A DNA stretch of 64,000 nucleotides from Cyprinodon diabolis (lineage: Eukaryota; Chordata; Actinopteri; Cyprinodontiformes; Cyprinodontidae), in contig CM060078.1 of NCBI GenBank assembly GCA_030533445.1, forward strand, positions 19,678,591-19,742,590, read 5' to 3'. Position 1 is the first letter of the stretch; every line of letters starts with the position of its first letter. Below the pieces are notes generated by a model. The model saw nothing but the letters and a program-made list of their open reading frames with translations. It was not told the DNA's origin and searched no databases. Made by a program: the position numbers and the translations under genes. Of this stretch, positions 54,717 to 64,000 are shown in pieces.

Positions 54717-54854
54717 GTTCCAGTGTCAGTGGCCATGATGAGTCCCCAAGTGATCACGCCACAACAGATGCAGCAGATCCTCCAGCAGCAGGTTCTCTCC
54801 CCACAGCAGCTCCAGGCTTTGCTCCAGCAGCAGCAGGCAGTGATGCTGCAGCAG
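54717..54854 (+). CDS. foxp2: foxp2 coding exon 3, residues 90-135
   Basis: A 138-base, phase 0-0 exon follows acceptor CATGTCCAG and precedes donor GTACAC, which is weaker than consensus at +4 to +6. It encodes 46 residues starting [17 protein letters not shown] and ending [10 protein letters not shown]. It differs from the human exon by a single visible change (Ser for Thr after AMM). This is the most conserved stretch of the glutamine-rich region and is shared with FOXP1 and FOXP4. Reading through the donor would reach a stop at about 54894, so retention of this intron would truncate the protein. Confidence 0.97.
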
Positions 54855-57092
54855 GTACACACACACACATGCACAAAGAAAACAATAAAACACTAAAACA
54901 AAAACAAACTTAATGACACAAACTCCCCAGAGATTGCAGGAAAGGCAGAACTTGCATTTATGCATACATTTGTGCAATTTAATTCAGTTGATCTAAATTG
55001 AGAACATTTATAATTATAATAATAGTTTTATATTTCTATCAAGGCACTTGATATCCTGTTATCTAGAAGTTAGTATGTTCTAAATATTCTTAATATCATC
55101 CTATAATAATCAGTAGTTAAGGAAATGCTCTCTTTTTTTGGAGCAAAGTTTAACTGTGTCCAGCTCAGGGTGAAGATGTCAAGGGCATAAAATGAATTCT
55201 TACCAAGGAGTACTTTCTACAACAAAACACAGAGCTACTTTACTGCCATAGTGCTGTAAAACAGCTGCATATAAAATACTAATACTATAACCCTAACCCT
55301 ATATTTGCACTATAGCACAAAGGTATAGTGAGACAAGAGAGACAACCCAAACAGTGAACAAGATACTTTCAATTGGAAAGGGAAGCAGAGAGGTGTCACC
55401 TGCAGCTTTGTTAGAGTCTCCAATACAGGAAATGTATTTTCTGGGATAAAGAAAAACAAACAAAGACTACAGCAAGTTGTATTGAGAAAACCCTGCAGCT
55501 CTGAATGAGGAGTACTTTGTATAAGAAAAAGAAAAGCAGGACACACACTTAATGGGAGTAAAACTCTGTTAATGACTCAATCCAAGAAAAACAGAGCGAA
55601 AGAGTCACTGGTCTCTGCATACATTCTATGAAGGGAAAAGCACAGAGAGAGCCTGGTTAATCACTGCAGTTAGTGCATACAGTACATGATGTAACAAATG
55701 AAGTAATGCTTGTTAGTAAAGTTTAATGCTAGCTTTAGGAATATCAAAGACACCCTAACTAGCCCTATATTAGGGTCTTGACTAAAACCCTAAGTTCACA
55801 GAGATGATCTCACTCACAGAAACCGAGGAGTTTGCTCACGTAAAGCTGCTTTTCTAGCTCAAGAAAGTCTAAGCCACATAGAGAGCTGCATTAATATATA
55901 CAAATCAGTGCAACACGTGTGTAAATCTTACATCTTGTCATTTTTTTTCACATCTCGATTATAATTCTTAAGTCTTTTCACGAGGAATGGGTCAACACAC
56001 CTTCTTGAGTCATTCCTGCCGACACTTGCTTTTGCTAACTCACCACGGTGTCCTTGACACGCTTACCAAAAAGAATTCTAAATTGATGTACATGTACATG
56101 TCACCTCTAATTAACCGTCTGTGGCGGTGTCGCTGGTTCAATTCCCTGACAAGCTTCCATCAGGGACTCTGAGAGTAGGGCTGAGCACAGTAAACTGACT
56201 GATAGGTGATGGATGATGTAATATTTGAAATCAACTTGAGGAAGCAGGCACTTGGTACGGTGCCTTTACAGAGTTGAAACGCGTTTCTAATTCATAGACT
56301 TGATTAAGGGAAAGAGAATGGTTTAATTAAGAATGTCAGTCATTCTGATTGTCCTTCTTTAATAACTGTGTTGCTACTAGAGGCTTGGTTTTAGGATATT
56401 TGTGTGCCACTCAACTTCTATGATGTACTTCTGGTTCATCTAATATTTTTCTCAATATTTTAGGGTCTGGTATTAGGACAGGCCTATATAGTAGAGTTGT
56501 TTCTGACCCTTATCCAGTGTCAGCCATTGCTAGATCGACTCTATATCAACTCTGAACACAGTTATGTCGTGAAGTCATTTTGCTAAGTAAACTCCAACAA
56601 AAGCTCCTACATGCTCTTAGTGAATTGCTCCTTAAGATCCAGTGTCAATTGCAATTGTCTCCTAAATCAGACTTAAGCTCTGAAATACATATTGCATGCT
56701 GGCATTGAAATCGTCCACTAAAAGCACTATAACAGTGAAATTTTGCAACAAAATACAAAATAGGAAACTACCATTATAGTATGTTTGTTCAAATGAAAAA
56801 ATATTTTTCTTGCATCATATAATAGATTTTTATGTAATACAGTTCTGTTTAAACAATGGGTTGATAAGCATTAGATATAAGTTACATAAAAAAAAAATTA
56901 TGGGAAAAAAAAGAAAAAGATAACTGACCATCTACTGGACGGGGCTGAACAATTTTAAACATGTATGATTTTGGTCAACAGCTGAATTCTTTATGCCTCT
57001 TTTGATCATTCAAAAATGAAAAGTTGAACAAAAAATATTCATTGCATCATCTCTATGTCTTTTGTTCTCTCTGTGAACGCTTATTTCTACAG
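54855..57092 (+). other. foxp2: foxp2 intron between coding exons 3 and 4
   Basis: A 2,238-base intron with donor GTACAC and acceptor TTCTACAG. It starts with a short CA run. I see no repeat family or conserved block that I can name with confidence. Confidence 0.92.
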
Positions 57093-57182
57093 CAACACCT
57101 GCAGGAGTTTTATAAGAAACAGCAGGAACAGCTTCATCTGCAGCTTCTCCAGCAACAGCATCCCGGCAAGCAGGCTAAAGAG
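57093..57182 (+). CDS. foxp2: foxp2 coding exon 4, residues 136-165 (site of the mammalian long polyQ)
   Basis: A 90-base, phase 0-0 exon follows acceptor TTATTTCTACAG and precedes donor GTAGAT. It encodes [19 protein letters not shown], then QQQ and HPGKQAKE. In human FOXP2 the same two flanks surround about 40 consecutive glutamines. Here only three remain (residues 155-157), so the exon is about 110 bases shorter than the human one while both flanks are intact. A His replaces Gln at residue 137. The frame and borders are clean, so this is a real short allele rather than a misread exon. Confidence 0.97.
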
Positions 57183-59215
57183 GTAGATGCAACATCACAC
57201 ATGATATTCATGCACAAAGATTTAAAAACATGTAGAAGCTATAAAGATAAACACACATAGGGAAACAAGAATATTTCTAATTATTACAGATGGAGTCTTA
57301 CACTTCAATTGTGTATTTAAAAACGAAACCAAAATCTATACTTTTCATTCAATTTCAGGGAAACTGTTTAATTCATAATAGTTTAATTATATTGCTACTA
57401 TATAGCTATCTGGCTAAATTCATAGGATCCTGCACCCAGTCTGTTAATGAACTTTTTCTACAGCAATATAAACAACTCAGCGACACCAAAGTTAAGATGT
57501 TGGGCTCTCATAAATCTTAATGACAAGCAGCTAGTTGACAGCTATGACTCTGTCTCCTTCCTCTTGTCTGTGAAAACAGAAGACAAGCGAGACACCAAAG
57601 GCGCATTTGCTTGAGACTGTTGATGCTGAACCTTGTGAGTCAGTGCAGGGCCACCTCCAGACAACACCTGAAGCATTTAAATTGATAAGAAAGAAAGAGG
57701 GTGTCGCATAAACACTCACAGACCCCCTTTCTTTTTCATTTCCTCTGTGATGCACCTCATAGTGTCTTCAACCAACCCATTATGCTGCCCCCAACAGGAA
57801 GTCACAACTGACCTCCCGACGGCTTTGTTTCTGTTTGGATTTGTGAATAGAGTTTTGCAGGGGCCTTGCCGTCAAATATGGAATAGAAATTGCTCCTTTA
57901 TTTCTCTTGAGGCATCTTGGAAGGTTGCAAGGTGAGGGAGCAAACTGTCTCTCTCTATCAGTCCATTATGCAGCCTGTTTTCCAGTGAGTGCATCTAAAG
58001 TTTTGCCACTCCTATACACTATTCACCCAGCCATCTGAGTGTTCCACAATTGCAAACTCACAAGTATATGTGCACTCACCTTATTTGACAAAGAGAGCAG
58101 TAGTGAGAGAAACTAATAGGCCTCTAGTGACTCTGCAGGAGCTGCAGTAACGTCAGATTGGCTAATTTTGTGACACAACATGCATGCTATCCAAATGGCA
58201 TTAATGGAACCATTGCAGAAAGATAGCAATTGTTAAAAGAAAACTATTGTATAACATTTTTTTTTGCTGCCTCTTTCACAAGCTATCTATCAGACACAGG
58301 CAGATAGGTGTCTTCTGATCAGCTGGCACCAAAATTGATCTTTTTGGTATGTGTACAAAGTTAATGGAGGACAGTTAACGCTGCAGGTAGCCCTTAATTC
58401 TCCATTCCCACTGTGAAATATGGTGGTGGCAACAATGTGTTTTCAATATGTTTCTATTAGAGTTTCAGTTTTGATTTCTTTGAGAAAATCTTTGATTCCC
58501 AGGCACCTTTCTTTTAGTGTACATCTGCACCCGTTTTTTTTCTTCGGTCCTTCACTAGAAATAAAAGATTTTGTGCTTTAACGGGACAGTGTTAAAGATG
58601 TTTGTTGGGGTTTGAATATTTTTCCTAACAGATTTCCAGTTTGACATTTTCAATCTTGTTGTATTGGTTGTTTGGCTCACCAATACATAGGCTAGTAAGG
58701 TGAGTGGAGTGGGAGGGGAGGGGAGGTGGGGTGAGGAGCTACCTGTGTGTTTGGGTCTTTGCATTCAAATGCACGTGGAGTCATAAACCTCTCACTCTGT
58801 CTGCTCCCTCCGGTCAAATAAGCTGTAACAGAGCTTCAAGAAAGACGAGACAATTAACTATCAGGGATGGTGGGGGAAGGATTATACCAGAGGCTTAGTA
58901 TCATACACAATCAGAAACATTCCCTGACAGTCTCACTTCTGTTAGGAGATAGCAGCATTTTGGTACAGCCCGAAAATCAGGAGGGAAGACTAAATGCGAG
59001 CAGACAGAGAGCTAGAACCTGCAGAGGAAGAAGCAAAGAGGCGAAGCTAAGGTCACTGAAAAGGCGAGGGAGATTTCTACAAATGCTCACACACATCACA
59101 GACGGCGAGCCAACATCTTCTGCTCTCTCAGCTGTTAATTCCACTGTAATTTTCTCTCCCTCCTCTTCTCCATGCTCCCCTCTTGCTCCTCGTCCTCTTC
59201 CTCCTCCTCTCTATA

Positions 59216-59216
<1 letters not shown>
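57183..59216 (+). other. foxp2: foxp2 intron between coding exons 4 and 5
   Basis: A 2,034-base intron with donor GTAGAT and acceptor CTATAG. A degenerate Tc1-like fragment is visible near 58.41 kb. The last 60 bases or so form a long C/T tract before the acceptor. The long open frame across 58.87-59.50 kb is a by-product of the CAG-rich exon read in another frame. Confidence 0.92.
58405..58445 (+). mobile_element. short Tc1-like fragment
   Basis: CCACTGTGAAATATGGTGGT (58409-58428) is like the sequence coding the HGGG transposase block. The surroundings are too decayed to bound the element. Confidence 0.45.

Positions 59217-59246
<30 letters not shown>
59217..59246 (+). repeat. foxp2: coding CAA(CAG)9 trinucleotide repeat
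   Basis: Ten glutamine codons at the very start of coding exon 5, with nine identical CAG in a row. Pure repeats of this kind are prone to length change. In this position they also follow the splice acceptor directly. Confidence 0.95.
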
Positions 59247-59247
<1 letters not shown>

Positions 59248-59406
59248 TGGCCGCCCAGCAGCTCGTCTTCCAGCAACAGCTCCTGCAGATGCAGCAGCTT
59301 CAGCAGCAGCAGCACCTGCTCAACATGCAGCGGCAGGGCCTGCTTTCACTGCCCGGGCCCGCTCCAGGTCAGGCCGCCCTGCCCGGACAGACCCTGCCCC
59401 CAACAG
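59217..59406 (+). CDS. foxp2: foxp2 coding exon 5, residues 166-228 plus one base (second polyQ tract)
   Basis: A 190-base exon follows acceptor CTCTCTATAG after a long pyrimidine tract and precedes donor GTAAGT. It starts in phase 0 and ends one base into a Gly codon. It opens with CAA plus nine CAG codons (10 Q, residues 166-175), followed by [20 protein letters not shown], the [15 protein letters not shown] block, and a Pro/Gly-rich end. The Q10 length equals the second human tract. The tail around residues 210-228 is more divergent and Pro-richer than the human version. Reading other frames through the CAG run gives poly-Ser and poly-Ala, which are artefacts. Confidence 0.97.
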
Positions 59407-60226
59407 GTAAGTAGTTGTGTTGATATGGAGCACATGACTTCCTGTTATTTGTTTGCAGATATAAGTGATATTTTCCTTTTATGCCTCTCTATCTTGTCTT
59501 AGTTTTTCTAATTGGTATGCGCATGTAATCCTATTGCGTTTTCTTTAAGTGTCTGTCTGCCTCCCTCTCATTGGTATGCTCCCCCACCGACCAATTTGTC
59601 CTGAACTCTGCACATGAATGTTTAGTTTCTTCCTTCTTGTCTTCATTGCCCTGTTTGTCTACCTCTGCCTCTCTCTCTTTGCTCTGCAAGTATTTGTGTT
59701 CATTTTTTTCATCTCTGCTTCTATCCCTCCACTCCCCCTTCCTTCAGTGCTTGTTGTTGTTGTTTACTGCCTTCATTGAGACGAATAAAAGCACAAACAC
59801 AGGGGGAGAGTGGAGAACAGACTCCATTTCCTTCTCTGTTTCAAGTAAACACTCCTGTTTGTTGTTTACAACTAAAATGGCGGAGATTGAAAACAACGGA
59901 CAGGGAGGTTTTTGACTAGAACAGAGGAGTAAATATTGTATAATGAGTTTCCACACTAAAGTAGAAAACCGTGTTTACCTGAAGGTGAAACAGGCAAGAA
60001 TTCAATGTTATTTTTATGGACCAGCGAGCCGTTTTCCAGTTAACGTCAATGTCTGACTTAGCAAAGAAGAAATCAGCAAAGAATTTAAGTATGTAGTGAA
60101 TAGACTGATTGAAGCCTTTTAGCTGCAAATTTAACATTATATGACTGTTTAAAATATTTAAAGGTTTTAAAACACAGTTTTAGTAGCCATGCAATATAAC
60201 ATCAACCTTCTCACTGATGTCTACAG
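59407..60226 (+). other. foxp2: foxp2 intron between coding exons 5 and 6
   Basis: An 820-base intron, GTAAGT to CTACAG, rich in C/T in its first half. Nothing else recognised. Confidence 0.94.
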
Positions 60227-60521
60227 GTGGTTTAAGCCCAGCGGAGCTCCAGCAGCTTTGGAAAGATGTGACTGGAGGTGGTGGTGGCGGTCACACCATG
60301 GAGGACAATGGCATCAAACACAACAGCAGTGGCGGCATTGGTGGCGCCAACACCGGGACCGGAGTGGTCAGCAGCGGGTTAGACCTCTCCACCAACAACT
60401 CCACTTCAACTACCTCCTCCAACCCTGCCAAAGCATCGCCGCCCATCTCGCATCAGTCCCTCACCAATGGACAGTCGCCCATCCTCAACCACAGACGAGA
60501 GCGGGAAAGAGAGCGCGAGAG
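60227..60521 (+). CDS. foxp2: foxp2 coding exon 6, residues 229-326 plus two bases (Gly/Ser/Thr linker)
   Basis: A 295-base exon follows acceptor TGTCTACAG and precedes donor GTAGAG. It starts by completing a split Gly codon and ends two bases into a Ser codon. It encodes [16 protein letters not shown], a run of six Gly (245-250), [10 protein letters not shown] (251-260), an inserted [18 protein letters not shown] segment (261-278), then [16 protein letters not shown] and [16 protein letters not shown]. It closes with RRERERERE (318-326). The human protein lacks the Gly run, most of the 261-278 segment and the Arg-Glu repeat. If the donor were skipped, the frame would stop immediately at TAG (60523). 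Confidence 0.95.
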
Positions 60522-61890
60522 GTAGAGAAAACACCATGAGGCGGCCATTTAGAGATTACACCACACGCCGCTTGATGTTGTCGAAAACAACAATGTTGTG
60601 TTTATTTATTCAATAGATTATTTGTATCTTAGTGATATTCAAGCAAAGAAAACAAGAGCTAAAACAACATTGTGCTCCCATGGGAGCCTGTAAACAAACT
60701 TAGCTTGCACACTCTTATCAAACGTAGGGTGTAGAAGCCATGCAGGCAGGCACACTTACACTTGCAACAAACCTCTTTGGCAGACAAGACAAGGTAACCC
60801 GCTTGTACATTAAGTATTTAGTGCTTTGTCTCTTTTTTTTTCCTCTTTTGAAAATTACCTTCCTTGCTTGCTTGTCATGTAAACAGAATATGTGATGCCT
60901 TGAGTGGCGTTTCTAGGATGTTTATTCTTGTGATGGCGTCTTTTATAAATGCACCAAGCACCGAAACACTGGCTGTTCACATATCTGACTATCCGGGCCA
61001 TGCATTATTCAAAGGCTTTTCTTGGGCGATATTATAATAAGGACTAAGGATAGAGATGTGTGCGTGTGTGTCTGTGTTTAGAGACTTGCAATAGAGGTGG
61101 AAGTGCTGTGTAATTGGTTTAAAGTAGATGCTATCTCTGCAGTCCCACTAAAAGTAGGCTTGGAGAGAAAAAAAAGACATAGAAGAAGAGAGGGAAACTA
61201 AATGAGAAGACAAGGAAGAAAAGAAAACATCTGTTTGTGTCCCCGAGGGGTGTGTGGTGCCTCGTAATGATCGAACAAGGAGTATTGTCAGGAGCTCTGC
61301 TTACTAACACGCCGCGGATCGATGTGGGGGAAGCCCCTCTGTAAAAACGCTGTGTGAGATCTGCCAAGGCTTCGACCACACACATCCTCAGGCATAACCT
61401 ATCCACATACCCTCACACACATTTCCATGAGAACACTTACACACCAGTGCCAAGCCTAAAGGTTAAACTGTCATCTTTAATAGGATGTGCTGTCTAGGCA
61501 GGGTCGTAACTTATTTGGGTGCCATTTGAAAACGCCAGAACACCCTTGTCCTCAAAGAACATAAGTTACACACTGTATTAATCTCCTGATGAGAATTATA
61601 TGGCTGTCTGGATTTTTAATGTTTACTTGAAAGCCAGTGCCTATTCCTCTCTGATAATGGATTTACAACATGGAGTTGTGGCTGCAGTTCCGACTCATTC
61701 TGGATTTTCTTGAGAGGTTCTTTACACATTAGTCACAACTGTCAGATGTCTCTTGTTCTCAAACTTTTAATTTGTATATTTCTGTTTTCTTTGCCCTACT
61801 TTTTTTCTCCTTCTTGGATAATAAATATCTAGGTAAACAATGTGACTTATGTCCATTTTTAATCTTCTCTTCTGTTTGATCCTCCTCCAG
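60522..61890 (+). other. foxp2: foxp2 intron between coding exons 6 and 7
   Basis: A 1,369-base intron, GTAGAG to CTCCAG. The frame of the upstream exon meets TAG at once (60523-60525), so retention would end the protein before the zinc finger. No repeat or RNA gene recognised. Confidence 0.94.
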
Positions 61891-61995
61891 CTCACTTCAT
61901 GAAGAAGGCGGACGAACCCACCCTCTATACGGTCATGGTGTGTGCAAGTGGCCTGGCTGTGAGAACATGTGTGAGGACTTTGGACAGTTTCTGAA
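61891..61995 (+). CDS. foxp2: foxp2 coding exon 7, residues 327-361 plus two bases (first half of C2H2 zinc finger)
   Basis: A 105-base exon follows acceptor CTCCTCCAG and precedes donor GTAAGA. It completes a split Ser codon (AG|C) and ends two bases into a Lys codon (AA|G expected). It encodes [17 protein letters not shown], then [18 protein letters not shown]. Cys345 and Cys350 are the first two zinc ligands of the FOXP C2H2 finger (C-x4-C-x12-H). The two His ligands must be in the next exon, outside the window. In the family this finger sits just before the leucine zipper used for dimerisation. The coding part visible here ends at this exon. Confidence 0.97.
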
Positions 61996-62139
61996 GTAAG
62001 AACATTTTCTCATGTGATGTGGTGTTGTTTCCATGAGCTCTCATATCTCTCATTTGCAGTGCTTAGCAGCAGTTGGCATTCATATACTTTACCTCACTAC
62101 CACCTGACAGAAAAAAACCCTTTATATATTTGATTGTAT

Positions 62140-62300
62140 TTTATTTTGTAAGGTGTTGGTTGGTGAGACCATCATTGAATGTTACCAAAACTGAACCATT
62201 TGAAGTATAGTAGTGGCAGCATCATGCTGTGGGGATTATTTTTTACTTCAGCTGGGTTGCGTTGTGTTAGCTGGTGTGAGTTGAAAGGAAAACAAACTAA
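62140..62300 (+). mobile_element. Tc1-like transposase fragment
   Basis: GSIMLWG is encoded at 62215-62235, the conserved HGGGSIMLWG block. The flanks are degenerate. It lies about 150-300 bases after coding exon 7, inside the intron. Confidence 0.6.
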
Positions 62301-62929
62301 AACTGACTGGAGGCATTTTAGAAATGTGTCGGCATTTTGGAACTAGAAAAAGATAGGGTTTTATTTATTTACATATTTATTTCTGCCCTGCTCAGCCAAG
62401 TTTAAATGATGACTCAAGTTTACTTTTGAGTAAAAGTTGTCTATTGAATTACATGTACGGTAAGGGTAGATATTACGGTGAAAAGCTTGACAAATACAAG
62501 ACAAACACACATATTTCCTGTGGAAACCTCTTCCTAAAAGTTAGAGGCTCCATATACACCTACGTTCTGTGCTGGCAGGTCTTTTTTTATACTAGGGGCC
62601 ACATAAAATCATCAAGGGCCTGACTTTAAACACCCCTGATCAGTCCCAATGAAATGCTTCAAATGTCCAGGTTGTATTGTGACAAAATAACCAAAAGGTT
62701 TAGAGTGTGAGTTCTTTCCCAACCCTGTTCATGTTGCCATGTTTTATTTTTAGTAAGACACATCAAAGCAATCCCTTTTGTCCCTCCTTTCTTGGTGGCC
62801 TTACTCGGAAACCCTTCCTGTCTTTTTACAGGGCACATTCTGACCTCTAGACAGCTAGTTGACAGGGTTCTGCTCCTGCAAAGCATGACTCAAACCAACT
62901 CTGATCCATAACAAATTTCCTCCGCAGCG

Positions 62930-63330
62930 TGGAGGGACCTGATAGGTTTGTGAAAAAGCGTCAAAAGCTAATGGCAACTCGCACGGCCGCACACTTGCCT
63001 CCACAACAAAGGGCCCCCATTCACTGTTGTCATGGTGCAGGCGCCGGAGCAAATGAACTCTTCATGCTCCATCAACAATTTAGTTAATTAGCTCATTTGT
63101 AATTGGCCGGCTTTGTTGCCAGGATGTTAGTGGGGGGACATCAAAGGAAGAAGGTGTTTGCAGCGCTGCCGATTACAGGTTATCACATTGCCACTCACCG
63201 AGAGCCGCTCTCCCTCCCTGTATCCCTGACTCGTCGCTCTCACACAGAGAAGAAAAGAAAGGGAAAGCTTTAATTTGAATATTCTAATTAGATTTGTAAT
63301 TAACTGTGAAATAACGATCTGGTGAGTGTT
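62930..63330. promoter_or_regulatory. candidate conserved non-coding element
   Basis: A unique block with SOX-like AACAAAGG (63005-63012), TTAATTA (63084-63090) and TAATTGG (63100), followed by further AATTAG and TAATTAAC motifs. Located about 1 kb after coding exon 7. Confidence 0.4.
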
Positions 63331-64000
63331 TTTCATGGGCTGTAAATGTCCATGTGAATTCTCATAAACTCCCCAAATCAGGACAATGTATCCACTTATT
63401 TTCCCAGTCATGCAATTCTCTGCAGTATTGAATGTAATAAAGTGCAGAAAGCTAGGAGACGTACTCATAGAAAAAAAAGAAAAAAGTAGAATGTAGGATT
63501 TGGGTCAAGCATTTACTAATTCTACAGCATCTTGTGAATTACAGCTCGGAGGAGTATCTGTGGATTGATATTATTCCAATAAACAGTGTTTTCAAGTCTT
63601 TTCAAAGAGACTTCGAGGCAGTAGATTAGGCCTCGTTTTCACACGCTGTCAAGGCAAATAAAGTTTAAAGGGCTGTAATTGACTGCATTGTTTTTGAACA
63701 AAATGGGCATGAATAGATATTATAGCTGCTGTGTAAGAAGTGTTTGGTTATATTCTCTGGGATATGTGTGTTATAAATGTCAGAACCGGTAGCTGTTTTT
63801 TTGTTTGTTTTTGCATTTAGTGACTGTTTGATCTTATGTGACAGAATTAGACTACAACAAGGCACTAGATAGTTGTAGGGTGGCATTGAATTGATGCATT
63901 TGTAAAGATTTCACAGACAAATATTTAGAACTGCAGATCTGGGAAGTTTTATTGTGTTCAAATGGATTTCTACAAACTAGTGCTGCTGCTGGTTGCTGCA

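Larger units (their letters stand above)
61996..64000 (+). other. foxp2: foxp2 intron after coding exon 7 (continues past window)
   Basis: It begins with donor GTAAGA. It contains a short Tc1-like fragment near 62.2 kb and a block at about 62.93-63.33 kb that looks like conserved regulatory DNA. No further foxp2 exon (next expected to begin with the end of a Lys codon, then HLN-type residues) was found before 64000. Confidence 0.85.

Noticed and set aside
55289..55302. Telomere-like CCCTAACCCTA
   Set aside because: Only two units; expected by chance.
59183..59410. Frame with an alanine run over the same exon
   Set aside because: Third frame of the same CAG repeat; no homology and no independent splice context.
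58867..59502. Longest open frame in the window (211 residues), Ser-rich
   Set aside because: It is the CAG-rich foxp2 exon read in the wrong frame (CAG as AGC, Ser) with flanking pyrimidine tract. The Gln frame is the conserved one.

Overview
This is vertebrate, almost certainly teleost, genomic DNA. It is AT-rich and mostly non-coding. It carries short exons bounded by GT/AG splice sites, many decayed Tc1/mariner-like transposon fragments, and other repeats typical of fish genomes. There are no bacterial-style genes, rRNA, tRNA or CRISPR arrays that I can see. The species cannot be fixed from the sequence. The repeat families look percomorph-like, but that is from memory.

The only gene I can support is the 5' part of foxp2, a forkhead transcription factor, on the + strand. 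Seven coding exons are present: 22800-22976, 44901-44990, 54717-54854, 57093-57182, 59217-59406, 60227-60521 and 61891-61995. Joined, they stay in frame for 361 complete codons plus two bases. They encode the N-terminus, the glutamine-rich region, a Ser/Thr/Gly-rich linker and the first half of the C2H2 zinc finger. The rest of the finger, the leucine zipper and the forkhead domain must lie beyond base 64000. Compared with the mammalian protein, the long polyglutamine tract is only three residues, the second tract (10 Q) is kept, and there are fish-side insertions: six consecutive glycines, a Ser/Gly/Thr stretch of about 16 residues, and an Arg-Glu repeat at an exon junction.

Layout: 1-14.4 kb is upstream or 5' intronic DNA with repeats. 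A candidate non-coding 5' exon ends at 14657, just after a G-rich stretch. The leader intron would run to 22789. Intron 22977-44900 (about 22 kb) and intron 44991-54716 (about 10 kb) hold dispersed transposon remnants and several blocks that look like conserved regulatory DNA. From 54.7 to 62 kb the exons are closely spaced, and an intron continues to the end of the window.

I found no undescribed multi-gene system. The points most worth a second look are the lineage-specific changes in the Foxp2 protein, the CAG-rich acceptor of the second polyQ exon, the candidate 5' leader exon, and a set of candidate enhancers. The enhancer calls rest on sequence appearance only and need alignment to other vertebrates.
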